Shown: positions 45,215 through 57,846 of the stretch, in pieces | Layout: every line of letters begins with the position of its first letter | How positions within the stretch are numbered: the stretch's first letter is position 1 | Assembly (NCBI GenBank): GCA_963942565.1 | Contig: OZ012690.1 | Span: 36,100,679 to 36,164,678 of the forward strand | Source: Maea johnstoni | Lineage: Eukaryota; Annelida; Polychaeta; Spionida; Magelonidae | Direction of reading: 5' to 3' | DNA: 64,000 nucleotides | Program-made: the position numbers and the translations under genes | Notes under the pieces: model-generated | Database searches by the model: none | What the model saw: the letters and a program-made list of their open reading frames with translations, nothing else | What the model was told of the DNA's origin: nothing

Positions 45215-47380
45215 CATGGATCCGTCGCCACAGGCTAATTGCCATAGGTCCCATTACAGAACCCTGGCTACACTTAATCTTGCCAAATCTAGTCTCAGTG
45301 TGACGTCAAAGGAGACAAAGACCAATGAGGGCTCTTGTATTATTTACATTACAAAGAAAGTTGCGCACCAACATGCACAGAACACACCTCTTCACCAACA
45401 TCCGGGCTATTAGTCGTAGCCAGGCAATTAACCCTCACAGTGCGGCTCACAGGCGCCCGGTTTCAAAAAGCTACTTACGTTTGCGCCACACGAGCCCTGC
45501 CCGGTCTGCATGGCTGCCAATCGCAGGCCGCCGCCATGTTGGTTAACTTCGATTAATCAAGAAGTTATCCAACAAGTTTCGCGAAATAACTTGAGAATAG
45601 GTGAAATAACTATCTCACCTATTCTCACATGTCTTTCTTTGTCAGATTGACAAAGGAAAACATTAATAATAGTAATAATTCAACAGTGATACTCACTGGA
45701 ATCGATCTTTTGCGATGTTGACAGCGCTTCGCAGCTCGCCGGCGCTACTAAATCGAGTACTTCCAGTTTTGTATTTCGATCGGAATTTGCTAATCCCTGA
45801 CATCCTAAATTCAATAAAGTTCATTTTTATATCAAATGGATGTCAGGGAATAAGAATGTGTACTTTATTTTCTGAAAAAAAAGTGAAGTATGGGAAAAGA
45901 TCGTTTTAGAACAATTTTGAAAATCGGCATTTTTGCGGTCTCCTCGCCGCACTTTACGCAATCAAATTAAATACTTCTCATGTTCTGATTGTAATGAACC
46001 AAACATTTTTCTAAAGCTGGGAAACAGCTTTATTGAAATATGTTGTTTTGGAAATAAATTGTATAGCCGTTTTTATGAGAGAGACTTGATAGGAAATAGG
46101 TACATGCAAACTGCAAACGAACTTCTAAATCGAATTAGGCGTAAACAGAGCTTGACAATGTGCTGACCATCATGTTTGAAGCCTTCGAAAAAGGCTTTAA
46201 CTGATGGTACAACACAAAATAAAGACACCATAAGGAGGATAACAAGGTAGGCAATCGAAACATGTTTTTATTTTTATTTATATTGTAGATTTTTAATGCT
46301 ATGGGAATCTTAACTCTGAGTTGTCATGCCTGTGAGCTGAGATGAGTAGACAGGGATTGGGCACTGTCCATGCATCATCAAATGTCGCTGCCTCCCATCT
46401 CCTTGGCAACTATCTGACCTAGAAAGGATGCTGCATGCTAATTGCACAGATCAGATCACGTGACCAAGGCTACACTGCGTAACCCGAGGCGCACATACCC
46501 TAGGTGCTAGCATGCTGTGCCTATGGCGTTGCGGTTCAAGGGGATGTATTTCTCTGCTGTGAGTTAGCGAAATTGGGAGTCACAAAATGGCCGCCACAAA
46601 TCAACACTTGTTTTTTGTGTTCAATTGTTGATTTGTGGTGTAAAACATGATGGTTTCTAAATAAAAATGATATGTATTGATTGAGGAGGTTTAAATTATA
46701 ATAGATATTAATGTTTTACATTTGATATTTTCTATTTTCATTGGTTTATAGCTCTCTAACATTGAGGAAGTTGATCTTTTAGAATTCTTTTTGATGCGCT
46801 GTCAGAATTCGTTTCTAGCCAAGATTTACTTGAATTCCCTTTGCTTTAGGATCGCTAAATGACAAAATAAAACAAAGAAACAAATACTTTTTTTTCTATT
46901 TTGCATCAGTTTTTAATAAGGATTCTGAATATAACATTTTTGAAAAGAAATACTCATGAAAAACTTGCGAAATCAAAGGCTAAAGTTGGGTTAATGCATT
47001 TTGAAAACCTGATTTTTCATTAATGATAAATCAAAACCAGCATGGTCTCTACAAAACTTAAGGTTTACACTGATCAAACTTAATATAAACTATTAGAAAT
47101 ATCTACAAAAGAAACATAATTAAAAAGAACAAGAACAGTAACTTCAGGTAGTATATTTTATTTCAAATATTTTGATTATAATTTTGCCTTTTATGGCAGG
47201 ATAAAGTTACACCCCACTGACAGCCCCATAGCAATGCAACGTAATTTGTTGCAAAGAATCTATTCAGTATGAGGGACAAGCCCCCGTCCAGCATTATAGC
47301 ACAATAAGGGTTAAGCGAGACCTGCTGGTTGCGTATCCAGTGGATGGATATTCGTGCTGCTATCAGCTGGCAACATTATA
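45215..47380. repeat. R4 repeat (copy 2, first member), split by the 1.9-kb element
   Basis: Counterpart of 30160-30440. The left part ends at about 45427 and the right part resumes at 47315 with gcgagacctgctgg. Confidence 0.6.
45432..47310. mobile_element. 1,879-bp TTAA-flanked element, private to copy 2 (piggyBac-like)
   Basis: TTAA is exact on both sides (45428-45431, 47311-47314). Terminal inverted repeats are short: CCCTCACAGTGC against CCCTTATTGTGC. The copy 1 site (about 30369-30380) is empty but reads ctag in place of TTAA, three transitions away from the inferred target. Two open frames, 45715-45909 (64 codons) and 45933-46166 (77 codons), have no transposase signature that I can recognise. 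The element is probably non-autonomous, or carries unrelated captured sequence. GC-richer ends and an AT-rich middle set it apart from the surroundings. Confidence 0.82.
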
Positions 47381-47454
47381 TAAAGGATATGTACACAAAT
47401 ATTGTCTGTGGAGAGGTCTTAATATTCTAATGTTATTACTTTTATTTCTTTCAG

Positions 47455-47493
47455 GTAAGAGCAATATGAGATTCCATGGGTCTTCCCTTTGTG
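47455..47493 (+). CDS. Candidate 39-nt microexon (copy 2)
   Basis: Same splice architecture as at 30515-30553: ctaat, pyrimidine tract, tttctttcag, 39 bases, then GTAAGTGTG. One exon base differs, TTT to TTC for the Phe codon of the open phase. One change (t to a) lies in the pyrimidine tract. Confidence 0.4.
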
Positions 47494-47857
47494 GTAAGTG
47501 TGTTTATATTGATATGCATATTATTAACCGGTAACACCTCCTGCCTTATTTAACAATTGCCACGCTGGAGGCAAATAAAGTTAGGAACTACTTGCTAAAC
47601 ATGAAGCAACTTTAGAATCTACTAAACCTACTCAGATAATCATAGATCAAAAATACAACTTTCCCATGGCCTTACTTTTTAATGGCAACAAACCAACAAA
47701 AAAGCAATGGCACATTCCATGCAAAATACAGTAATTTTTCTTTGGCCATGCGGAAAACAATCTTTAGAGGCAGGTAAAAATTTGAGCTACCTGACTGAGT
47801 AGGCACTTAGTCCCAAAAGTTGATATTGAGGCCTGACCCAGCGGTCTCACTTCTTAA

Positions 47858-48081
47858 CCCTTTCATGCCTGGAGACCTTTGCAACGTCGTCTGGTTCTTA
47901 GCTTCTAATTCAAATAACTTTGGAGTTAAGCATAGATTCGCAAAATATTTGGAGGAGAATTGTGGGAAGTCTTCTAATCAACACTTCTCTATGATTTTTT
48001 TTATCCAAATATGCTCTGTTCAAAACTATATCACCGAAATTGTCAGTGCCTTTATGTATGGGTACTGCTGGCGTTAATGGG
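47858..48081. mobile_element. MITE-1 (copy 2)
   Basis: Counterpart of 30926-31149, with TTAA at 47854-47857 and 48082-48085. Confidence 0.9.
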
Positions 48082-48092
48082 TTAAGAAACAA

Positions 48093-48376
48093 CGCTCTAG
48101 GATTCATGCCTTTTGCTTCTCAGTGAAGGATCAGAGTTTACGGGAATGAATTGGATAGATAGAGTAATTACCTGGTTGACGGCAGAAAGGAAATCAGGGG
48201 GTTGCATCACCTGTGCAGAGGTGATTATGTACCTGGAAATTGAAAATCGTTGATTGGAATTGTAGGGGCGTAACAAGTTTGAGGTTAAAATGCCAAGTGG
48301 GACTACAGGCTAATGTAATTAGATACAGCGGCAGAAGGGTTTAAGCATCTTCCTCTTCTCATCAACACTGTAGTTC
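48093..48376. promoter_or_regulatory. 284-bp block identical between copies (copy 2)
   Basis: Counterpart of 31161-31444, identical at every base as read. Confidence 0.45.
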
Positions 48377-49740
48377 TCACTTCTAGATATAGAGGGAGCT
48401 GGAACCAAGGACTTAAAGCCAGGACCCGTCCTGAGCCTGTCTTTGGACAGGCAGTTTCCTGAAAACGTCTTTTTCTTTTCTACAAACAACTTTCAATTTT
48501 GACTTTTTTGGGGGTCATAACTAAATACTTTCTTAACAAATCATCCTCTAGCACATGACTGAAGAGTAAATTTCTCTTTTTGACACAATAGGCTATAAAG
48601 TTGGTATCAGGAATAAAAATAAAAAAAGGTTATCAGATATTTCATTATCCCGCAGACTAGGAGCTAGTCTAGTTGGTGCCTAATTTAGGTGTCACGGAAC
48701 AACCGTCATTTTTCCTGATTACACCAGTTTTGAGTTCACAGGTAACGTAATATTTTTACCAAACTGCAAATTACCATGGTTTTGTGGCCGTATGTTTATC
48801 CATAGGAAAAGTTGAAGTATTTCCCACTTGAGGACTATTAATTTATAAGTGAGGTGGGGGTGTCAACGGGGCGAGATTACTTCTGTCAAAACCCTCGTTT
48901 ATTATTGGGCTACAGTCGGCAGGGGATAGCGGACATTTGTCTTTATGGCATGTTATTTCAACATCAGTTGCAAAGAAATTAAGTAGGGTTTTGATCCCAT
49001 TCGACCTTGTCACACACAGCAAGGTCATCCATCTAAATGATGTCTTATTAGTCGCTGCCAGTCGACCTTATGAAAAGAGTTTTTGTCCCATCGAACTTAA
49101 AATTGTACACACACACACACACCTAGGATTTGTTATAACATAGCCTGCCCCCTAGGTCATATTCAGATGTTTTCCCGTGATTATAGATGGCACTGTGATA
49201 TGCTAGTTTAGGTACTTTTTAATGTGGATTGTACAACCCCCTCATGTGGCAATTGTATGAACTAAATACCAAACAGGCCTGTCATTATGTAGGTATGAGC
49301 ATTGATTAATTAACAATATGGTTAAACGCAGTGAAGCCATGTAGCTAGGCTAATTATAATGCAGAGTTGACACCTTGAACCTAAAGCTGGTGTGGCACCC
49401 CCTTGCCTCATAAAACAAGGGGGATGTGCGGATCTGCCTGTGTAGTAACCATGAAATCTTAAAGATCCCTTGCTCCTTCTTGCCTGTGAAGGCTCTCTTC
49501 TTACCCTTCCTCTTTTTCTCCATTCACCTAGTTTATTATTTATTGCTTTGTATGAGTTTCTTAAAAGAAGAAGTGTAAAATAGATCTCACTTATTTGAAT
49601 CTTTGTTGTAATTGATTTTATGAATGCCATTCTCTAATGAAAATATTATGGTGCTTATGTGCCTTTTAAGGTCCTCATGTATATTCTCGTTGAACTTGAA
49701 GATATGGGTTCCCTTTTGACTATAGGATTTATCATTATAT

Positions 49741-49965
49741 GTTTAACGCACTCCCGCTTAAGGGTCCTTCTAGAAATTGTTGTCTGAATCTATGATTCTT
49801 TTGACAAAACTTGGAAATCAAGAATGATTTTACAAAATATTTGAAAGAGAGTTGTTGGTTATGTTTTGAGTAACATTTCTCCTTCAAATATTTACCCAAC
49901 AACGCTTTCTCTTAAATTATTCCGCCAAAATTGTCAGGCTGTTTTTTGCTGCTGTGTACATAAAT
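49741..49965. mobile_element. MITE-1 (copy 2), diverged ends
   Basis: Counterpart of 32792-33017. Confidence 0.7.
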
Positions 49966-51357
49966 CCCTTGTAACTTTGGCCATAGTAGTGAAGTGTCAA
50001 TGGTCGCCGCAGACCCCCATCAATTACAGGCCGGGGCTGCGGGCGAGTGTTTTAACGTAAAAGCTTTGTGCTGCATGATACATGAGTGAGGAAGCGGCCA
50101 GAGTGTTATTTTCCATCATAATGAGTGCATGAATCTCACCTGTTTGTTGGGAACTGTTTGTTGGATAGGAAAATAGCAGAAAGAGCAAAGAGAACAAGAG
50201 GACACTTAAAACCCCTATCTTCGGGCAAAATCCTGTATTCCACTTTTGCAGTGTCACATGTATATTTATTGAATGGTGCCATAGCCAGTAGGGGGTCTTA
50301 TCATCATTAAGGACACCAAAAACCCTATTAAATCACACACGTCACCAGATATTTTGTGAGAAATTTCTAAAATGGTCAGTTTCCAGGAAATAATTGATAT
50401 ATTTCGAATTCACTGCACTATAGTCTACAATAATGATATTTATGCCTTTTCTCAATAAGTTAGTTCTAGTTTATGGTTGTAATCTGAATACATGGCAGTG
50501 TCCCTTGATAAAAAGTATGTTGCAAGATTTTATTACAGCCAATACTGGAAAGAATTTTTTTAAACCTAAAGGTCCCCCCTCCTGAAGCAACTGCCCCATG
50601 CAGTAGATGAGAATGTCTAATTTCTTTTCAAATTATTTTCGCCTAGTAAATCCCCTATGTATTTTCTTTGTTTTCAACTATCAAATTCCAATTTCATAAT
50701 AATCGGGTATCTGGTAACTCTTTTCCTAGAAAATCATCAAAAACTAAAAAAGCAGTTTCAGGTGCACACATTTTCCAAGAAAATCGATGAAAACCTGGAA
50801 AGGTGATACAAATCCCTTTTCATTATTGATGTCATTCATATGAGTTTGTGTTAGATGCAATCAGATATCAATATGAAAATATCTTGGTAACCTGACAGCC
50901 ACATTTTCCAAAACTATAGATGAACACCTTTAAAATGATGTTAAGAATATTTTTCCAGCAATAATGACATTCACTTGAGGTAGTATTACATGCAACTGAA
51001 ATTGGTGTTATTTCAATGTACAATATTGATAGAACATAGGAAAAATCTTATCTGAGAATTGCCATTTTGGATAAACATAAAGTGATTTTTGCTGAAATAA
51101 TGTCAGGTCAGTGGTATGATTAAATTCTATAAATGGACAAACTGTCAATGTAGGTAGTAGAAAATGCTTTCAATATACAAAATCTGGCGTAGTGTTACAT
51201 GCAATTGGAATCAGTATGTGATCATCCTAATAACCTATTGTTCATCTTGTAACCTTATATACTATCTCAATTTTGCTAGCTTATAGCCTCTGTGTGTCTT
51301 TTCATTGCCACCAACCAAGCTTTTAACCCATTCATACCAAGTCTTAAATGAATAGAA

Positions 51358-51625
51358 CATGGATTGGACACCACAGACCAATTACCATAGGACTCATTAT
51401 AAAGCCCTCGACATACCTAATGTGGCCAAATCTAGTCTTAGTTGGACGCCACTAGGAGACAAAAACCAATGAGGATTAACTTGTATTTCTTTACATTTAG
51501 AGGAGGTTGCTCATGCACATGCGCAGAACGCATCTCTTGAGCGGTTCTTGTCGATACCTGAGCTGGGAGTCATGTCCAGGCTCGTTGTGTATCGATGATC
51601 GACATTGCGCTCAAAAATCCCATCT
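51358..51625. repeat. R4 repeat (copy 2, second member)
   Basis: Counterpart of 34390-34640. It retains about 15 bp (catgcgcagaacgca) that copy 1 lacks, and this matches the first R4 member. Confidence 0.6.
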
Positions 51626-52816
51626 GGGTCTATGACACTGAAAATAACTGTTGGCCCTCAGAATCCCCTATGAAAATTCTTTCTGGATGATTGGTACTAG
51701 TGAGAAAAACCTAGAAATAAAACCCTGAATTGAAGGAGAGTTGCAGGTCCAGATTAAGGTTTATGGGAGAAACAATCTTCGTTGAATTCATTTAAACAAC
51801 GACACCACCATTTTTGCAATTACCATCCTTTAAATATATTGTGTGTTAACACTTAATAAATTATGTAAAAAAGATTATTGTAGATGAGCATAATACTCGT
51901 CATATGGAGCCTCAAGCATATGACGATAGATATCTTAATCCATTCACATCTGGAGCATGTTCGTGGTAATATGACACGTACATGAAAATAGCTAAATCAT
52001 TGTAATGCAATATGTTTAGAAATACTTTATAATGAAAACCTGTCCCCATTGGGTTTAGATTTGAACCATGGTTATGGCAGTAACTTGGGGTGAGGTGGTG
52101 GTTTTCGCTGGATACTACGGTTTCCTCCACCACTTACAACTGGCTAGTTACAACCTAGTCGCAATATGGCAGAAAAAGTTATGTAAACCAAAATTCCAAA
52201 TTCCTGGCGCGATTAACCTTCCTCTTTCAAAAAATTCAGAAATATTGCTTTATTTCATGAGTTCTAGGCAAAGTCCTCAAACCTTGTATGCGCTTGAGAC
52301 GCTAAGGGGTTCATTCTTGTTGTATTCAGTAATGCAGCAGCAAAGTTTCTGATTGGCTGGTTTTCCTGTTTCCTCAGGACCGTGCGTGAGCGAGCCGGGG
52401 GCGTATTTACGGGGGGATCTATCAGGGTGACAATTGCCTGATTGATTTGTGTGTAAATTACCTGGATGTGATCAGCAAGTGAAATGGATGTTTAGCAATC
52501 ACCCCAACATTCCTCACTGCAAACTCTGGCCGCTTTGACAAGCCAGTCCACATTTTCTTGGGAAAAGTCACACTTTTATGGCTCGAATTCCTAGACATCT
52601 GGAAATAAAGTTTATCATAGTCCACTAATTTGATTTTTGTGACTGTTTAAGGCTTATTTCCATCTATAGGGTATTATATGCACTATCATTTTGATTTGTT
52701 TAAGACAATATTTTTTTAGATATCTGATGATAGAAATAGATCAATTTTCTAGGCATCTGAAATTAATGTTTATCATAGTCTGATAATTTGATTTTTTGTG
52801 GACGTTTCCAGTCTTA

Positions 52817-52936
52817 AGTTTTCATCAGTGAGAGCTATCTAATAAGTACCAACATGACACTTGGTTAAGTTGGTTTTCAAAAATCTTTGCGTTCTTGTGC
52901 TTTGAATGAAAGCAGCATAATAGCATTGGAAAGGTT
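52817..52936 (+). mobile_element. MITE-2, right half (copy 2)
   Basis: Counterpart of 35815-35925. Confidence 0.7.
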
Positions 52937-53514
52937 AACCCTTACACTATGCCTATAAGAGTGAGAGTAGACACTTAAAGCATGGAGGAAATTGATACTA
53001 TACTAATGCTGGCTAATTATATAAAGATTCAAGCATGAGAGGTCTATACTTGACCTATTTTGGGAAGTCACATTGACCTAGTATAGAAACAGTCTGTCTA
53101 TGATGTTATCAGATTGTCTTTAGTAGGAGTAGGCAATAATGTTGCATTTTAGCTGGGAGAAAATTGATTGCAATGCTGCTTAATTGCCTGATTGTTGATT
53201 GCCTCATATACTCACTGTAGATTGCTAAATTACTTAAGGAAATTAAATGTCACACCTTCTTAGGTGAACAACATCAATTCCATTGCGGTAATGTACGGCT
53301 GCGCATTCTTCGTCGTGTGATTCATTAACCAATTAAAGCAGGGCTGATTTGGCCCTGAAATGTGATAAGATTAATACAGAAGGTCAGTGGAAGTGTTACA
53401 ACTATGGGATATTTCACCAAGAGAGCATATTGAGTCAATGTACTTCTATCCCATCACCTTGCAAAAAGGTGTTACATCTGGAAGATATTACACATTGGGA
53501 GTTCATTGATTTAA

Positions 53515-53738
53515 CCCATTTGTGCCTAAGAAATCCTTTATAAATTGTCGTCTGGATCTTTGAAACATTTGGCAATAACTTAAGAATTAAAAATAATTTT
53601 ACAAATTATTTGTAGGAGAGTTGTTAGAAGTGTTGTTAGTGTTATTTCTCTTTCAATTGTTTCCCCAATTATGGTTTTTGCCGTAAAGATTTCATCAAAA
53701 CTGGTTGGCTGTTTTTGACCACCGTGAGTATGTATGTG
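53515..53738. mobile_element. MITE-1 (copy 2), complete, empty for the hAT insertion
   Basis: TTAA lies at 53511-53514 and 53739-53742. Ends are CCCATTTGTGCCTAAG and gtatgtatgtg. It has aacttaag where copy 1 has the duplicated aaattaag and the hAT MITE. Confidence 0.88.
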
Positions 53739-53954
53739 TTAATGTATCTCATTCCTGTTATCCTGAAAAAATTGGTATAACCACTTTGATTTTAAGTTTA
53801 ATGTGGAGACATATTGATTCCATATCCTATCCCCAGTGACTATGACAATTAGGTGCTACAGTTGTTGGAAATTGCTCCAGAGAAATTTTTCATGCCACTG
53901 AATCGTGAGGGCCTCACAGTAACAATAAAAGCAGTGAGTCAAGTTTAATTCTAA

Positions 53955-54177
53955 CCTATAAATGCAAAAAGGTTACTCTCAAGGTGTTGTCTGGATCTAT
54001 TATACTTTTAAGAATAACTTTGGAATCGAAAATGATTGTGCAAAATGTTTGAAGGAGATTTGATGATAAATGTTCTGATTGACATTTCTCTTTCTAATAT
54101 TATCCAGTAATGCTTTCACTTGAAAGATTTCTTCAAAGTTGTCAGGCTGATTTTGGTCTGTGGACATTAATGGGATA
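53955..54177. mobile_element. MITE-1 (copy 2), complete
   Basis: It starts cctataaatgcaaaaagg and ends gtggacattaatggg. In copy 1 only its first part survives because of a deletion. Confidence 0.75.
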
Positions 54178-54752
54178 AGGTGAATAGTTCAATATGTTTG
54201 AATCTGTCAACTGTGGCTTGGTACTTCTGAAAAAAATCTGTAGGTAATAAAGTTTAGATTCTCCAGCTATTTACAGAGGACTTATAAGTGGAGCTATGAT
54301 TACGTACATTTCTTCTTCATGTATTTTCCAAAAGGTACAAGTGCTTTTATTAAAAAGATAGACAGAAACTTGAGTGTAAAATTATGATTAAACACATTGA
54401 AATAAGCTGGCCTTGTTTATGGATATACTTATATTGGTAACCTCAATATGCCAGCACAAGAGAGATCTAATTGGTTATAACTGGAAACTAGAGGGAGCTT
54501 AGTAAGAATTATCATTATACACATTTGAAATACACAATGTTATCATTCTTGACAATGACACCTTAATTTACTTTCACGAGAGAGATCTAAGTGGGAATAG
54601 CTGGAGAGATTTAAGTGAAGTGTTTAATCATACTGCTAGATATAATTATAGCGGTAACCCTTATTTACCACCACTATGAGAGAGATGTAAGTGGTGTATG
54701 ACTTCTCCCCTTCCTCCCTCCCTGCCAGTGGTCCGTCACAGCCTGCTGTTTC
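54178..54752. other. Non-coding DNA, mostly absent from copy 1
   Basis: It has repeated gagagatctaa-tggttata-ctgga type segments (about 54469 and 54580). Recombination between such short repeats could explain the copy 1 deletion. No gene. Confidence 0.45.
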
Positions 54753-55113
54753 TCCACTTGCTTTAGGAGGTCAGGACACCGTGGCCGGCGAGTAAATGTC
54801 ATGTGGAGGGATACCAAAGGACACAAACCTCACAAATCTCAGCGAAAACGAGCATCGGAAGGAAAAGAACGGGGCGGCAAGCAGCAATAAAAACCGATTC
54901 AGCGTCGCAAACAAAACCCCCAATTTCTCTAGCGACATCCTGAGGGGGCAGGAGACTAGTAAACCCATGTATCCGTTGTTAATAGCATTGATGCTATCAC
55001 ACCAGCAATTGGTGATGCTCAGGTTCTGCTGAGTTATGGGATGGATGCCTCTAAGAACGAAACGATACAGTACAGTATGGTATCGGTACCGATGAAACAG
55101 TATGGTATTTTAA

Positions 55114-55317
55114 CCCTTCCAATGCTGAAGCTACGTACGTCCAAAGCACAAGGACGCAAAGACTTTGAAAACCTTCTAAACCTTTTCATATCAGTACTCA
55201 TTGGAAAGCCCTCACAAAGTACTCTCAAATGAGTACCTATTTGCCAGGGTTTCATTCATTCGTAGGTTTTTTGCATCATTTTTGTATTAGCCAAATTAGC
55301 CACCAGCAGCATAAGGG
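55114..55317 (-). mobile_element. MITE-2, private to copy 2, with exact TTAA duplication
   Basis: TTAA lies at 55110-55113 and 55318-55321. Ends are CCCTTCCAATGCTGAAGC and ccagcagcataaggg. The empty counterpart at 38097-38100 has one TTAA with the same flanks (ggtatt on the left, tatagtgactcaaaag on the right). Among the MITE-2 copies this is the one with direct evidence of the insertion event. Confidence 0.95.
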
Positions 55318-55846
55318 TTAATGGCCATATAGTGACTCAAAAGAGCCTGTAGATCAAAAAATAAACAAAGATTGTTTGTGTTAGATGAAATTTGTAGATA
55401 TGAAAGTATGTTAACTGTGTATCTATGCTACATTGTTTAAACAAAATATATTATTGTAAATATGCAAATGTATATCTGGTATATTTTACAGAGAATACAT
55501 ATATTCTAAGGCATATTTAGCTACTATTTTTGTTTCCAGTTTGTGAAAAAAAACTGATAAATAATTGGTTCATGTGGATTACCGTTTTTGATGTATCTTC
55601 TAATCTTCTTATTGAGAAATGTATCGCTGTTCTTTGAGTGAGGTGCCATCCCTTTTTTTATGGTGTACAATACATGAATCAAGGGATAAGAGACCGGTGT
55701 GATTTATAGCCACTTTTATTACAATAATCTCCAATCACTTTGTTCTCATCAGCTAGGAAGGCTTTATTTCCTGGATTATTCTTAACTACTCGGTCTTTTA
55801 TGAGCGTAGCTATAAATCTATTGGGAGCTTCCTCCCGGGTCCTTAA

Positions 55847-56760
55847 CCCATTTGTGCTAGGAGATCCCTTTGACAAGTGTCGTCTGGACCTGTCATACTT
55901 ATGAAAATAACTTTATAATGAATCATAATTTCACGAAGTATTTAAAGGAGAGTTGTAGATAGAGGTCTGATAAACAACCCTCCCACAAATACTTTCTAAA
56001 AGTTGTTTTTGATAGAGAGGTATAAGCAAAATGGTCAGGCAGTTTTGGCTGCTACAAGCATGAATGTTTTTATCCCATTCATTGCTAGAATTGCCCCAAA
56101 AAAGGCCTGACTATTTTTGTGACATCTTTGAGAGCAGTGCAGATTGGGAAAATATTGGAGAAAGAACTGTTATTCAAAAACAAGCCCACAAATCTCCATC
56201 AAATATTTTGTTAATTGATGCTTTAAGTTCTTAAGTTTTTTTTAACTATAGAAGATGCAGACAACAACTTGTCCAGGAGATCTCTAAGTATGAATGGGTT
56301 AACCTTTTCTTGCTTGCATTGCCTTGCATTGAAAAAGATGTGACCTGACTATTTTTGTGATATCAATCTTGATAACATAAACAATTTTCAGGAAATATTT
56401 GAACGAGAAATGTTAATCCGAAACTAATTAACGACTTTCCTTCAAACTTTTCCGAATTTGCCTTAAATTCTAATTATTTTTAGTGTTATTGCTCTAGTGG
56501 ACTCATGTCAAGGAGATATCCAGGCATGAATGGGTTACCCATTACACTGGCCTGTTTGAACCCGAAATGACCCATCTATTTTGATATTTACCTCATGAAC
56601 ATTCTGAAAATATTTGACAGAGGGATTTCCACCAGAACCCAGTGAAAATTTCTTCTCTAGGCTTTTGAGAAACAAAACATTTTCAAGAAATAATTTATAC
56701 TTCATTGAAATTATATACTTCATTGAAATTATACTTCATCCTTCATTTCTTTCATTCACA
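55847..56760. mobile_element. Array of four MITE-1 elements (copy 2)
   Basis: Counterpart of 38628-39540 with the same order, orientation and shared 4-base junctions. Confidence 0.8.
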
Positions 56761-56792
56761 AGAGTCATCTGGACTTGAGAAGAGGAACTAAC

Positions 56793-56807
56793 CCCCCCCC
56801 CCCCCCC
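56793..56807. repeat. Poly-C tract, private to copy 2
   Basis: About 15 C, with roughly 30 bp not present at the same point of copy 1. Confidence 0.85.
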
Positions 56808-56995
56808 AATCTCACCCTATATCTTGCCCCCAGGGAATAAGAGGGAGACTGTTTAGGAGGAGGTAGAGCACAAGAGACAGCCTCAGTGTTATAGCAGCAT
56901 GACTACAGGTTGACCAGACTGTATTAGTGAAAATGACTACATCCATTTAAGAATTAATTGTTATAAAAAAAGGAGATAAAATAGGGATAGCAGGA

Positions 56996-57616
56996 GGCAG
57001 CATCTGTCTTTAAAGCCGTACCCATGTGTGTTGCCTACATTTTATTGGTAAAACAGACAATTATTGGCATTACATATGAGTTGCCATAGAAAAGTAGATA
57101 AACTACCCCCCTCGCCCTTCACCCTTTATTCTGCCCGTAGGGTATAAAAGGGAGAGAGTTTGGGAATAGGAATAGCAAGAGGCAGCTCTGTCTTTAAAGC
57201 CGTACCCACGTATACTGATTAGATGTTATTGGTAAAACAGACAACATCCAATTACACGTGAGAAAAGTACATAAAGTACCCCCCCCCCCCCCCCCTTCAC
57301 CCTTTATTGTGCCTGTAGGGTATAAAAGGGAGAGAGTTTGGGAATAGGGATAGCAAGAGGCAGCCTCTGTCTTTAAAGCCGTACCAATGTATGCTGATTA
57401 GATGTTATTGGAAAAACAGAAAACATCCAATTACACGTGAGAAAAGTACATAAATACCCCCCCCCCCCCCCTTCACCCTTTATTGTGCCTGTAGGGTATA
57501 AAAGGGAGAGATTTTGGGAATAGGTATAGCAAGAGGCAGCCTCTGTTAAAGCCGTACCCACGTATGCTGACTAGATGTTATTGGTAAAACAGACAACATC
57601 CAATTACACGTGAGTT
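56996..57616. repeat. VNTR, four units of about 180 bp (copy 2)
   Basis: Units start at 56996, 57181, 57359 and 57535, each with gggtataaaagggagag. The middle units have long poly-C tracts (about 57279-57294 and 57457-57470). Confidence 0.9.
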
Positions 57617-57639
57617 GCTGTAAAAACCGTCCTCAGCAG

Positions 57640-57846
57640 TTATTAGCCTGTCTTGTCCAATCTTCCCGACATGAGTGCATCCACTTGAGAGTCGTGTAAT
57701 CGTGGCAAACGCTCTCGTTCCGCCCGGCAATGTCGTTTGTTGATGTGTCCATTGTGGCCCTATCCCGCCAGCGCGGGATGTTTCACTGTCACCAAGAGGA
57801 TTGTGGGTAATCCCCCTCGCAATGCCGGAGCCCATATCTCCTCATT
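57640..57846. promoter_or_regulatory. 207-bp block identical between copies (copy 2)
   Basis: Counterpart of 40040-40246. Confidence 0.4.
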
